Positions 1-5,653 are shown, counted from the first letter of the stretch. The stretch: DNA of 6,271 bases from JBHIBR01 sp046759145 [NCBI: Nitrospinota bacterium] (GCA_046759145.1 JBHIBR010000117.1:1-6271); one strand, 5' to 3'. Notes: generated by a model not told the origin, from the sequence alone. Made by a program: numbers and translations.

Positions 1-198
1 GTGGAGGGCCGTGGCCACCTGGATGAGCCCCCTGTAGAAACGTTCCCCCTCCCCCTCGGCAGGCCCCCAGAGAGGCTCGAGCTCCTGGACCGCTTGGGAG
101 TATTCCCCTGCATTGAATCGCTCCGCCGCGCGGCGCAGGGCTTTGCGCCGGGCGGCCTCGCGAGCAGCCCGGCGCCATGACCAGCCGAGAAGCTTCAT
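1..198 (-). CDS. DUF309 family protein, N-terminal part (runs off left edge)
   Basis: Sixty-six codons are visible, from the ATG at 198 to the window edge; the C-terminal part lies outside. After a short Arg/Ala-rich N-terminus (residues 1-26) comes RFNAGEYSQAVQELEPLW and then GERFYRGLIQVATALH. This matches the DUF309 pattern, in which FNAGxYxxAHExLExLW is followed by a stretch of the type RxFxQGLIQVAxALxH. The usual His-Glu of that first motif (AHE) reads AVQE here, so a family hallmark is changed. DUF309 proteins are small, helical, probably cytoplasmic proteins of unknown biochemical function. The start is supported by a purine-rich GAAGGCGAAGGG just before the ATG. The gene lies 60 bases downstream of the PSRP gene on the same strand and is probably cotranscribed with it. 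Family assignment is from motif memory; no function is claimed. Confidence 0.75.
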   Translation of the reverse strand, partial: MKLLGWSWRRAAREAARRKALRRAAERFNAGEYSQAVQELEPLWGPAEGEGERFYRGLIQVATALH

Positions 199-215
199 CC
201 CTTCGCCTTCAGGAG

Positions 216-238
216 GTGGCCTAGGAGAATCCTACCAC
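216..238. repeat. Intercistronic inverted repeat (hairpin)
   Basis: GTGG-cc-TAGGA, loop GAA, TCCTA-CCAC: nine Watson-Crick pairs with a two-base bulge on one arm. It lies between the stop of the PSRP gene (259) and the start of the DUF309 gene (198). There is no T-run on either strand after the stem, so it is not a classical intrinsic terminator. It may be an mRNA processing or stabilising hairpin between two genes of one operon; that role is inference. Confidence 0.45.
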
Positions 239-258
239 AGCCCCGCCCGCCATTCCCT

Positions 259-1074
259 TCAGGGAACCAGGCCCGCCACGCGGCAGGCCTCGGAGGCCAC
301 CTCCTCGATGGAGCGGCCGGTGACATCCACCGAGGGCCAGCCCTGTTCCCGGTAGAGTCGATCGGCCGCCCGGAGTTCCTGGCGGACGCGGTCGGGGTCG
401 GTGTAGTTGGGGTTGAGCGGGATGCCCCGGGTCCGCCGCACCTCCACCAGCCGCAGCCAGCCCATGGTCAGGCCCACCACCTTGTGCCGGGGGAGGGAGA
501 GGAGCTCCGCCGGCGGCTCGGACTCGAGAAAGAGGGGGACATTCCCCGCGCGCAGACCCTGATTGTAGGCCAGGTACACCGAGGTCGGCGTCTTCCCCGT
601 GCGGGAGGGCCCCGCCAGCACCAGGTCGGCCTCGGCGAGGCTGTGTAGGCCCTGGCCGTCGTCGTGCTTGACTGCGAAGCCGATGGCGTCCAGCCGTTTG
701 AAATAGTGGGCATCCACCTGGTGGAGGAGGCCCGGCTGGGCCTGGGCCCTCATGCTCAGGCAGTGCTCCAGCTCGCGGATGAGCGGGCCGAGCAGATCGA
801 AGGCGACGATGCCACCCCGGCACTTCTCCCTCTCCATGGCCTCGGTGAGGTCGGGGGCGACGAAGGTGTAGAGGACCACACCCCGGGCTTCCCGGGCGCG
901 CTCTACCACTTCGGCCAGGTGGGAGGCGCTGCGCACCTCGGCGAAGCGGTGCAACCGGGTGCGCGCCCCCGGGAACTGGACGAGGGCCGCAGCCAGCAGC
1001 CGCTCCGCCGTGAAGCCGCTCCCGTCCGAGAGGAGAAAGATGTGGCGGACGTCCTCTCCGCCCGAACCGGCCAT
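259..1074 (-). CDS. ppsR: PSRP/DUF299: PEP synthase (or PPDK) regulatory kinase/phosphorylase
   Basis: A cytoplasmic bifunctional regulator of 271 aa, the usual length for the family. Family members use ADP to phosphorylate an active-site threonine of phosphoenolpyruvate synthase or pyruvate phosphate dikinase, and use phosphate to remove it, switching gluconeogenic flux from pyruvate to PEP. The N-terminus shows the family opening HIFLLSDGSGFTAERL (residues 11-26). The nucleotide-binding loop GPSRTGKTPTSVYLA is at residues 155-169, followed by the conserved KVVGLT segment near 198-203 and LNPNYTD at 220-226. The usual loop reads SRTSKTP; here it is SRTGKTP, which makes a textbook Walker A. 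The ATG at 1074 is preceded by GGGAGA at suitable spacing. The target enzyme is not in the window, so PEP synthase and PPDK cannot be told apart; the symbol follows the E. coli PEP synthase regulator. The DUF309 gene follows on the same strand. Confidence 0.9.
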   Translation of the reverse strand: MAGSGGEDVRHIFLLSDGSGFTAERLLAAALVQFPGARTRLHRFAEVRSASHLAEVVERAREARGVVLYTFVAPDLTEAMEREKCRGGIVAFDLLGPLIRELEHCLSMRAQAQPGLLHQVDAHYFKRLDAIGFAVKHDDGQGLHSLAEADLVLAGPSRTGKTPTSVYLAYNQGLRAGNVPLFLESEPPAELLSLPRHKVVGLTMGWLRLVEVRRTRGIPLNPNYTDPDRVRQELRAADRLYREQGWPSVDVTGRSIEEVASEACRVAGLVP

Positions 1075-1237
1075 GGCGCGGGGTCTCCCGAAGGGGCTCT
1101 ATCCCCTCCCCCCGGTCATCCTCCCACCGGGGAGAATCGCCGGTCAAGGCTCGGGGAGCCCTGTAGTGGCCTACTTTGACCTAACTTGATGTATCATACC
1201 GTGAGTTCGCCAACGCCGTCTCACTGGGAGCTGCGGC

Positions 1238-1867
1238 ATGGCTGGGCATCCCATATTTTCGCCTAGTTTTTGTACCCTATTAGAAACGCAGGTCAGAACC
1301 CACCATTCGATCTATCCGAGAAATCCGCCGCAGGGCATTTATTTTGAGGCATTGGTGGAAAAGGCTTTCATGCTGGCGCGTAAACCCTTCACGCGGATCG
1401 GCCGAAGCTCGCCCACCTCTCCAACATACGACCTGCGGGTTGGGGGCGAGAGGATTTCCCTGAAAACAGAGACAGGGGTGGGTACCAGCCGGCGGACCAT
1501 CCAGATCACGAAACTCTGCACGACAGAGCGGGAGCCATGGGGTCCAGCAGAATTAATCGGCAGGGCAATGAGCCACCTATCCAAGTACGACCATATCCTC
1601 ATGCTGCGAGCGATTTGGGAAGACCCCGTTATTGACTACCAACTGGTTGACGTTCCCGTTTCTTTGCTCAGGCGACTCGCCTCAGCAAGCCTTGAACCGG
1701 TTGGCAGAAGAAGGGGACGCAAAAGCTTGGGAGCCGATGTTACATCGGGGGGCAAGATTGTTTTCCACATCCACTTCGACGCTTCGGATGGCAAATGCCA
1801 GATAAGAAATCTCAGGCTCAGTTCGTGCAACTTGCTCCATGACTGGCAATTGCATATACCCCCGTAG
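1238..1867 (+). CDS. Probable type II restriction endonuclease (PD-(D/E)XK-like), family not recognised
   Basis: A soluble protein of 209 aa with no signal peptide or membrane segment. I do not recognise it as a named enzyme family. A helix with a central acid (GIYFEALVEKAF, Glu37) is followed by YDLRVGGERISLKTETG at residues 64-80. This resembles the PD-(D/E)XK core: Asp65 on one strand, then S-L-K (Lys76) on the next, with Ser in place of the usual Glu/Asp and Glu71 or Glu78 nearby as possible replacements. Downstream are basic stretches (RRRGRKS, 157-163) and a beta-rich C-terminus (KIVFHIHF, 173-180). The ATG at 1238 has GGGAG seven bases upstream. The strongest argument is context: the gene ends two bases before the stop codon of a convergent DNA methyltransferase, a classic restriction-modification layout. 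Its base composition is well below that of the flanking genes, which suggests transfer. A different nuclease role or a non-nuclease partner remains possible. Confidence 0.6.
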   Translation: MAGHPIFSPSFCTLLETQVRTHHSIYPRNPPQGIYFEALVEKAFMLARKPFTRIGRSSPTSPTYDLRVGGERISLKTETGVGTSRRTIQITKLCTTEREPWGPAELIGRAMSHLSKYDHILMLRAIWEDPVIDYQLVDVPVSLLRRLASASLEPVGRRRGRKSLGADVTSGGKIVFHIHFDASDGKCQIRNLRLSSCNLLHDWQLHIPP

Positions 1868-1869
1868 TC

Positions 1870-2559
1870 CTACTCGCATTTTTTTGATTTCCGAAACACT
1901 AGCCAGTAGCAGTGATGCCGCCTAGCGTGATGGGCCTTTTCCCACTTAGGGTCAACGATTGGTCCCTTTCGGATTTTAACGATACAGTCACAAGCCCTGA
2001 ATCCCGCCTCGGAGGCGGCCCTAATCATCTCGATGTGTGCCCATTGGAAGCGGTGGTTGTGGATATAGTCGGTTATTTTGCAAAGCAAAATCCCTTCGGG
2101 TCGGAGGACCCGGTAGGCTTCTCGGGCAAAGGGGCCATATAGGTGGCTGAAATTGTGGTTCTTTTCAACTAACGATTTCTCGCCTAACCCGAACCTGACC
2201 CGGAAATCTTTTCGGCGGTCTTTCCCTTGGTTGGGGATATGCGGAGGGTCATACACCACCACGTCAATGCATCCGCCACGTAGGGGCATTTGCATGTTAT
2301 CGCCGACGATGTGCGGGCCGTAGCGTCGCTCTATGTCCATCCCGATGAAGGCCCATCCTGTTCCCCTCCAAAAGCGGGCACGGTTAACCGTCGCGTCCAG
2401 TATTCTTTTTGGCACTCGTCTTGGGTAAAAGGTAAGCATCCGGCTCAAAAGAGTTGCATCTTCGCCTTCCCAAACCGAAGGAGGTGCCTTGTATCTCGCT
2501 TCCCTTTGGTGCCCGGGCGAAGGAAAGCTGATTTGGCCCCTTGTCTTGGGGGGCGGCAT
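1870..2559 (-). CDS. DNA N6-adenine/N4-cytosine methyltransferase (modification subunit)
   Basis: An SAM-dependent DNA amino-methyltransferase of 229 aa. From the ATG at 2559 the motifs are: AdoMet-binding motif I as RILDATVNRARFW (about 52-64; the usual D-x-F/T-x-G-x-G glycines are replaced by N and R), the acidic motif II GMDIE (73-77), GDNMQMPL (86-93), and catalytic motif IV VVYDPPHI (101-108) with DPPH in place of DPPY/DPPW. Later come YRVLRPEGILLCKITD (149-164) and a His-rich C-terminal strand HHCYWLVFRKS. Motif I precedes motif IV with no room for a large recognition domain between them, so target recognition probably lies after motif IV. The ATG at 2559 is preferred over the in-frame TTG at 2574 because GGAGGT overlaps that TTG and sits seven bases before the ATG. 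It converges with the probable nuclease at 1238-1867 and should protect host sites from it. Recognition sequence cannot be read from the sequence. Confidence 0.87.
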   Translation of the reverse strand: MPPPKTRGQISFPSPGHQREARYKAPPSVWEGEDATLLSRMLTFYPRRVPKRILDATVNRARFWRGTGWAFIGMDIERRYGPHIVGDNMQMPLRGGCIDVVVYDPPHIPNQGKDRRKDFRVRFGLGEKSLVEKNHNFSHLYGPFAREAYRVLRPEGILLCKITDYIHNHRFQWAHIEMIRAASEAGFRACDCIVKIRKGPIVDPKWEKAHHARRHHCYWLVFRKSKKCE

Positions 2560-2564
2560 TCCAT

Positions 2565-2690
2565 TTACCTCCAACCCAAGAGTTCTTCTATCGTCCAGAT
2601 GCGCTCGGTAATCTTGGCCTCCATCACGGCCGTCATGCGGAGGCTACCATGGATCCGGCAAAAATTGTAGTGGGCAAAGTCCAAGGCCGC
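2565..2690 (-). pseudogene. C-terminal remnant of a DDE transposase
   Basis: Forty-one codons plus TAA (2567-2565) read AALDFAHYNFCRIHGSLR, then MTAVMEAKITERIWTIEELL. This is the typical C-terminal end of integrase-core DDE transposases, with the YNFxRIHxxLRxTPAMEAG motif followed by WxxEEL. Upstream of about 2690 the frame stays open but becomes Pro-rich with no transposase character, and selD ends at 2737. The catalytic core and the other end of the element are therefore missing. Exact IS family (IS1-like or IS481/IS3-like annotation) cannot be decided from so little sequence. The remnant lies immediately upstream of the methyltransferase and supplies its ribosome binding site. It marks the right edge of the restriction-modification insert. 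Confidence 0.75.
2567..2572 (-). promoter_or_regulatory. Shine-Dalgarno of the methyltransferase, within the transposase remnant
   Basis: GGAGGT on the minus strand, seven bases before the ATG at 2559. The same bases are the last codons (TGG AGG) and the first base of the TAA stop of the transposase remnant. This site decides the start: initiation at the in-frame TTG (2574) would leave the Shine-Dalgarno inside the coding region. Confidence 0.75.
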
Positions 2691-2736
2691 GAAGGGCGTC
2701 GGCGGGGGCAGTGATGGTCGGGGGAGGAGCGGACTC

Positions 2737-3801
2737 TCAGGGCTCGACGCGCACGGCCCCCGGGCGGCCTTCCTCCACCTCGCCGAAGATGCGGGCTACC
2801 TGGATCCCCTCGGCGTGGAGCCGGGAGAGAAGGAGCTCCGCCTTCTCGGGCCGCACCGCCATGAGGAGCCCCCCCGAGGTCTGGGGGTCCGAGAGGAGGG
2901 CCGCCATGGACTCGTCCACGCCCGCGCCGAGCTCCAGATACTCCTTCGCCCATTCCCGGTTTCGTCGCCCGCCGCCCGGGATCCCGTCGAGGGCGAAGGG
3001 GAGGATGCCCTCGAAGGCCGGCACCTCGCCGAATCGCACCCGGCCGCTCGCCCCGCTCGCCTCCAAGAGGTTGTGCAGGTGGCCCACGAGGCCGAAGCCC
3101 GTCACGTCGGTGCAGGCCCCCACCCCGACCTCCACCATGGCCTGGGAGGCCTTGGCGTTGAGCTGGCACATGGAGGCGACGGCCTCTTCATACGTGGCCT
3201 CCGGGATCTGGCCGTTCGGGGAGCCGTGCTTGCGGACCTGAGCGATGATGCCCGTCCCCAGTTTCTTGGTCAGGATGAGCTTGTCGCCGGGGCGCGCGCC
3301 CCGGATGGTCACCATCTTGCGGGGGTCCACCAGGCCGGTGACTACGAGGCCGAATTTCGGCTCCTCATCCAGGATGCTGTGGCCCCCGACGACCACCGCG
3401 CCCGCCTCTTTTACCTTCTCGGCCCCTCCCTCCAGGATCCGCCGGAGGGTCTCCATGCCCAGGCGGGTGGGGTATGCGACCAGGTTCAGGACCGTCAGGG
3501 GGCGCGCGCCGATGGTGTAGCAATCGCTCAGGGAGTTGGCGGCCGCGATCTGGCCGTAGAGGAAGGGGTCGTCCACGATGGGCGTGAAGAAGTCCACGGT
3601 CTGGACGATGGCCAGGTCCTCCCGCAGACGGTACACCCCCGCGTCGTCCCCCGCAGAGCTCCCGTAAAGGAAGTTCGGGTCGACGGGGGTGGGAAGACCT
3701 TTGAGTACTTCGCGCAGGTCCGCCGGACCCAGTTTGCTCCCTCACCCGCCCGCCTGGACCAGGCGCGTGAGGAGGATCTTCTCCTCCGATCCGATGCCCA
3801 T
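2737..3801 (-). CDS. selD: Selenophosphate synthetase SelD, a selenoprotein (UGA = Sec20)
   Basis: Makes selenophosphate from selenide and ATP, the selenium donor for Sec-tRNA synthesis and 2-selenouridine. The full product is 354 aa. From the ATG at 3801 (GGAGG six bases upstream) it reads LTRLVQAGGUGSK, where the codon at 3744-3742 is TGA. It aligns with the catalytic GG-U/C-GCK motif, giving Sec20 and Lys23, the counterparts of E. coli Cys17 and Lys20. Further motifs are GDDAGVYR (51-58, metal/ATP-binding acids), QTVDFFTP (67-74), AAANSLSDCY (86-95), GGHSI (139-143), TDVTGFGLVGHL (231-242) and DPQTSGGLL (305-313), in the order expected of the PurM-like fold. Conventional calling would start at the GTG at 3636 and lose the catalytic N-terminus. 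The second Cys of the usual GCK is Ser22. A SECIS-like hairpin follows the UGA. No selA, selB or tRNA-Sec is in the window. Confidence 0.95.
3715..3731 (-). promoter_or_regulatory. Candidate bacterial SECIS hairpin in selD
   Basis: In the mRNA, UGGGUCC, loop GGC, GGACCUG: five Watson-Crick pairs next to the loop plus two G-U pairs at the base. The loop starts 18 nucleotides after the UGA. Known bacterial SECIS elements are in-frame hairpins a short distance (roughly 16-37 nt) after the UGA, with guanines at the start of the apical loop; both features are present. The typical bulged U before the loop is not seen. Confirmation would need folding and SelB-binding data. Confidence 0.65.
3742..3744 (-). 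other. selD: Selenocysteine UGA codon of selD
   Basis: In-frame TGA between GGC GGG and GGG AGC AAA. The flanking residues (Q-A-G-G before, G-S-K after) are the conserved SelD active-site surroundings, and the open frame continues on both sides without another stop. This is recoding, not a termination codon. Confidence 0.93.
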
Positions 3802-3875
3802 GCTCAACCTCCGTCTGAGACGGGATGGGAGGTGGGATTTGGGCCTCCCCGGGTTCCCCATTCGCAAAACATTTT

Positions 3876-3884
3876 ATCATAATA
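3876..3884 (-). promoter_or_regulatory. Possible -10 region for selD
   Basis: The minus strand reads TTCCTATTATGATAAAATG, with overlapping -10-like hexamers TATTAT (3884-3879) and TATGAT (3881-3876), in an AT-rich island within GC-rich sequence about 75 bases upstream of the selD start. No good -35 hexamer is found 16-18 bases upstream, so this is only a candidate. Confidence 0.35.
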
Positions 3885-3929
3885 GGAACTTCCGATGAGC
3901 CCGCACCCCCTCCTCGGCCCCCGGCCCGT

Positions 3930-3958
3930 TTGACTGTCCCGAGACCCGGGATTAAATA
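3930..3958 (+). promoter_or_regulatory. Sigma-70-type promoter for the lyase gene
   Basis: TTGACT (3930-3935), a 17-base spacer, then TAAATA (3953-3958). The -35 matches five of six consensus bases, spacing is optimal, and the -10 lies in the only AT-rich patch upstream of the plus-strand genes. Transcription would start near 3965, leaving a leader of about 220 bases before the ATG at 4185. Confidence 0.6.
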
Positions 3959-4023
3959 ACGGAAGCCACAAGGCACGTTTTCGTTGCGCTTCTCTCTTGT
4001 CAGGGGGTGAGCCCTTGGGAAAG

Positions 4024-4060
4024 ACCATCGTGGAGAGGGTGTTCTCCTCCCACGGATGGT
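4024..4060 (+). promoter_or_regulatory. Strong hairpin in the 5' leader of the lyase gene
   Basis: ACCATC-GTGG-a-GAGG, loop GTGTTCT, CCTC-CCAC-g-GATGGT: fourteen Watson-Crick pairs interrupted by one single-base bulge on each arm. It starts about 60 bases after the predicted transcription start and ends about 125 bases before the start codon. There is no U-run, so it is not an intrinsic terminator on its own. It may be part of a structured regulatory leader or a small RNA. The class is not recognised. Confidence 0.5.
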
Positions 4061-4184
4061 GCACCAGGCGGGAGGGCTCCTCCCCTTCCTGAAGGAGGCG
4101 GGAGGATTCTCGGGATGAGGGAGGAGTGCGACCCCGCGGATGAGGGGGGGACCGAGCCGGCTTCATTGTGAGAGGAGCGCCACC

Positions 4185-5576
4185 ATGCACTACACCGACG
4201 CCGTCCATCCCATGGACATGAAGCTCTACCAGTCGAAGTTCTCCACCCCCAACCAGCGCCGCATCTGGAGCGAGGAGAACATCATCGCCAAGCGCCTGCT
4301 GGTGGAGGCGACCCTGGCCGAGGCCCAGGCCGAGCTCGGCATGATCCCCCGGGAGGCGGCGGAGGAGATCCGCAAGAAGGCCACCACCGAGCACCTCACG
4401 GCGGAGCGCTACGCGGAGCTCTACGCCCTCAAGGGCCACGACATCGTCGCCCTCGTGTGGGGCCTGAACGAGGTGTGTGAGAAGCCCTGGGGGGAGTACG
4501 TCCACTGGCGCTCCACCACCCAGGACATCCTCTGGACGAGCACCGCCATCCTGATCCAGGAGGCCATCGACGACCTCCTGCGCGAGATGCGGGAGACCGA
4601 AGGGGTGATGATGCGCCTGATGGAGGAGCACAAGCTCACCCTCATGGCCGGCCGCACCCACGGCCAGCACTGCCCGCCCATCACCTTCGGCTTCTACCTG
4701 GGCATCCTCACGGCGGCGCTGCGCCGGCACATCGAGCGGATGAAGGCGGCGCGGGAGAGGATCCGGGTGGCCAAGATCACGGGCGCCGTGGGGACGGGCT
4801 CCTCCTATGGCCCCCCCGAGGTCGCCCTGGAGCTCGGGGAGCGGGTGGCGGCGAAGCTCGGCCTCACTTTCCCCACCATCACCGAGAGCGAGGTCACCCG
4901 CGACCGGGTGGCGGAGTACCTGGACGTCCTCTCCCTCACCTCGGTCACCTTCGAGAAGCTCTTCCGGGACATCTGGACCTACCAGCGGCCCGAGATCGGC
5001 GAGGTGGCCGAGCCCTTCCGGGAGGGAGAGCAGGTGGGGAGCTCCACCCTCGCCCACAAGCGCAACCCCTTCGGCTGCGAGTGGGTGCAGGGGGTGGCCC
5101 GCATGATCCGCTCCCACGCCTATGCCGTGAACGAGATCTTCTGCTTTGACATCCGCGACGGGGTGCGCCTCGCGGTCGAGTACACGGCGGTGCCCGCGTG
5201 CAGCTGCATGGCGGCCGCCATGCTGAGCGCGGCGCGGGCCATCCTGGCCGGGCTCCAGGTCAACCGGGAGCGGATGCGGAAGAATCTCTTCATCGAGAAA
5301 GGCCTCTCCATGGACGAGCCCGTGATGCTCGCGCTGGCCCAGCACCTGGGCCGCCAGAGCGCCCACGAGCTGGTCTACAACATCACCCACGGCGCCTTCC
5401 ACGAGGGGCTGAGCCTCAAGGAGGCGCTCCTCCAGGACGAGACGGTGAGGAAGTACCTCTCGGCATCCGACATCGACCGGCTCACCGACTACGGGCAGTA
5501 CCTGGGCACCGCCCCCCACCAGGTGGGGGCGACCCTGGAGGCGCTGCGGGGCGCCCGGGCCGCCGATGGGATGTGA
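4185..5576 (+). CDS. Adenylosuccinate lyase-like protein (fumarase/aspartase superfamily)
   Basis: A 463-aa cytoplasmic homotetramer-type lyase that should eliminate fumarate or a similar acid from its substrate. The N-terminal half is PurB-like: IWSEENIIAKRLLVEATLAEAQ (about 27-48), ELGMIP (50-55), KGHDIVAL (83-90), TTQD (111-114) and GRTHGQH (156-162, with His159 as the family's general acid). The superfamily signature is GSSTLAHKRNP (285-295), with Met-Pro changed to Leu-Ala; a serine at 286-287 is the expected catalytic base. The segment matching ERDISHSSVER of true adenylosuccinate lyases reads DIRDGVRLAVEY (322-333): the first Arg remains, but the Ser and final Arg that contact the AMP phosphate become Ala330 and Tyr333. 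A substrate other than adenylosuccinate is therefore likely, so purB is not assigned. The ATG at 4185 has GAGAGGAG seven bases upstream. A metallo-hydrolase gene follows 77 bases later. Confidence 0.85.
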   Translation: MHYTDAVHPMDMKLYQSKFSTPNQRRIWSEENIIAKRLLVEATLAEAQAELGMIPREAAEEIRKKATTEHLTAERYAELYALKGHDIVALVWGLNEVCEKPWGEYVHWRSTTQDILWTSTAILIQEAIDDLLREMRETEGVMMRLMEEHKLTLMAGRTHGQHCPPITFGFYLGILTAALRRHIERMKAARERIRVAKITGAVGTGSSYGPPEVALELGERVAAKLGLTFPTITESEVTRDRVAEYLDVLSLTSVTFEKLFRDIWTYQRPEIGEVAEPFREGEQVGSSTLAHKRNPFGCEWVQGVARMIRSHAYAVNEIFCFDIRDGVRLAVEYTAVPACSCMAAAMLSAARAILAGLQVNRERMRKNLFIEKGLSMDEPVMLALAQHLGRQSAHELVYNITHGAFHEGLSLKEALLQDETVRKYLSASDIDRLTDYGQYLGTAPHQVGATLEALRGARAADGM

Positions 5577-5653
5577 GGGGAGAAACTCAAACGCTACGCC
5601 AGGGGCTGCGAGGTGGTGAAGCGCTGAGAGGGCGACAAGAGGGAGGAAGATCC

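Larger units (their letters stand above)
3802..4184. other. Divergent intergenic region between selD and the lyase gene
   Basis: No convincing gene is found here. It holds an AT-rich patch near 3868-3885 (possible selD promoter), a sigma-70-like promoter at 3930-3958 reading right, and a leader of roughly 220 bases with a strong hairpin at 4024-4060. The stretch from about 4068 to 4128 is a pyrimidine/purine-biased run (CTCC/GGAGG elements) that can also pair imperfectly. I tried to fit tRNA-Sec, 4.5S, 6S, T-box and common riboswitch cores here and saw no match. Confidence 0.6.

Noticed and set aside
1176-1197. TTGACC and TATCAT as a promoter for the putative nuclease
   Set aside because: The two hexamers are only 10 bases apart, too short for a sigma-70 promoter. 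TATCAT may still be a -10 with a poor -35, but this cannot be supported.
2560-2574. TTG at 2574 as start of the methyltransferase
   Set aside because: The GGAGGT Shine-Dalgarno overlaps this codon and is correctly spaced for the ATG at 2559. The extra five residues come from transposase-remnant sequence in another frame.
2737-3636. SelD starting at the GTG at 3636
   Set aside because: This would leave out the catalytic Sec/Lys motif, which is present upstream in the same frame once TGA is read as Sec. The ATG at 3801 has a good Shine-Dalgarno.
4007-4171. 54-codon leader ORF (GTG start) before the lyase gene
   Set aside because: The product is Pro/Gly/Arg-rich with no family resemblance, the start codon lacks a separate ribosome binding site, and the DNA is better explained by hairpin arms.
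3860-4184. tRNA-Sec, 6S RNA, 4.5S RNA, T-box or known riboswitch in the selD-lyase gap
   Set aside because: No matching core sequence or cloverleaf could be drawn, and the diagnostic conserved loops of these RNAs are absent.
3804-5519. Long minus-strand open frame (571 codons) opposite the lyase gene and intergenic region
   Set aside because: It is the reverse-strand shadow of a very GC-rich gene. It is Gly/Leu/Val/His-rich, has no recognisable motif, and the plus-strand frame clearly encodes a known enzyme family.
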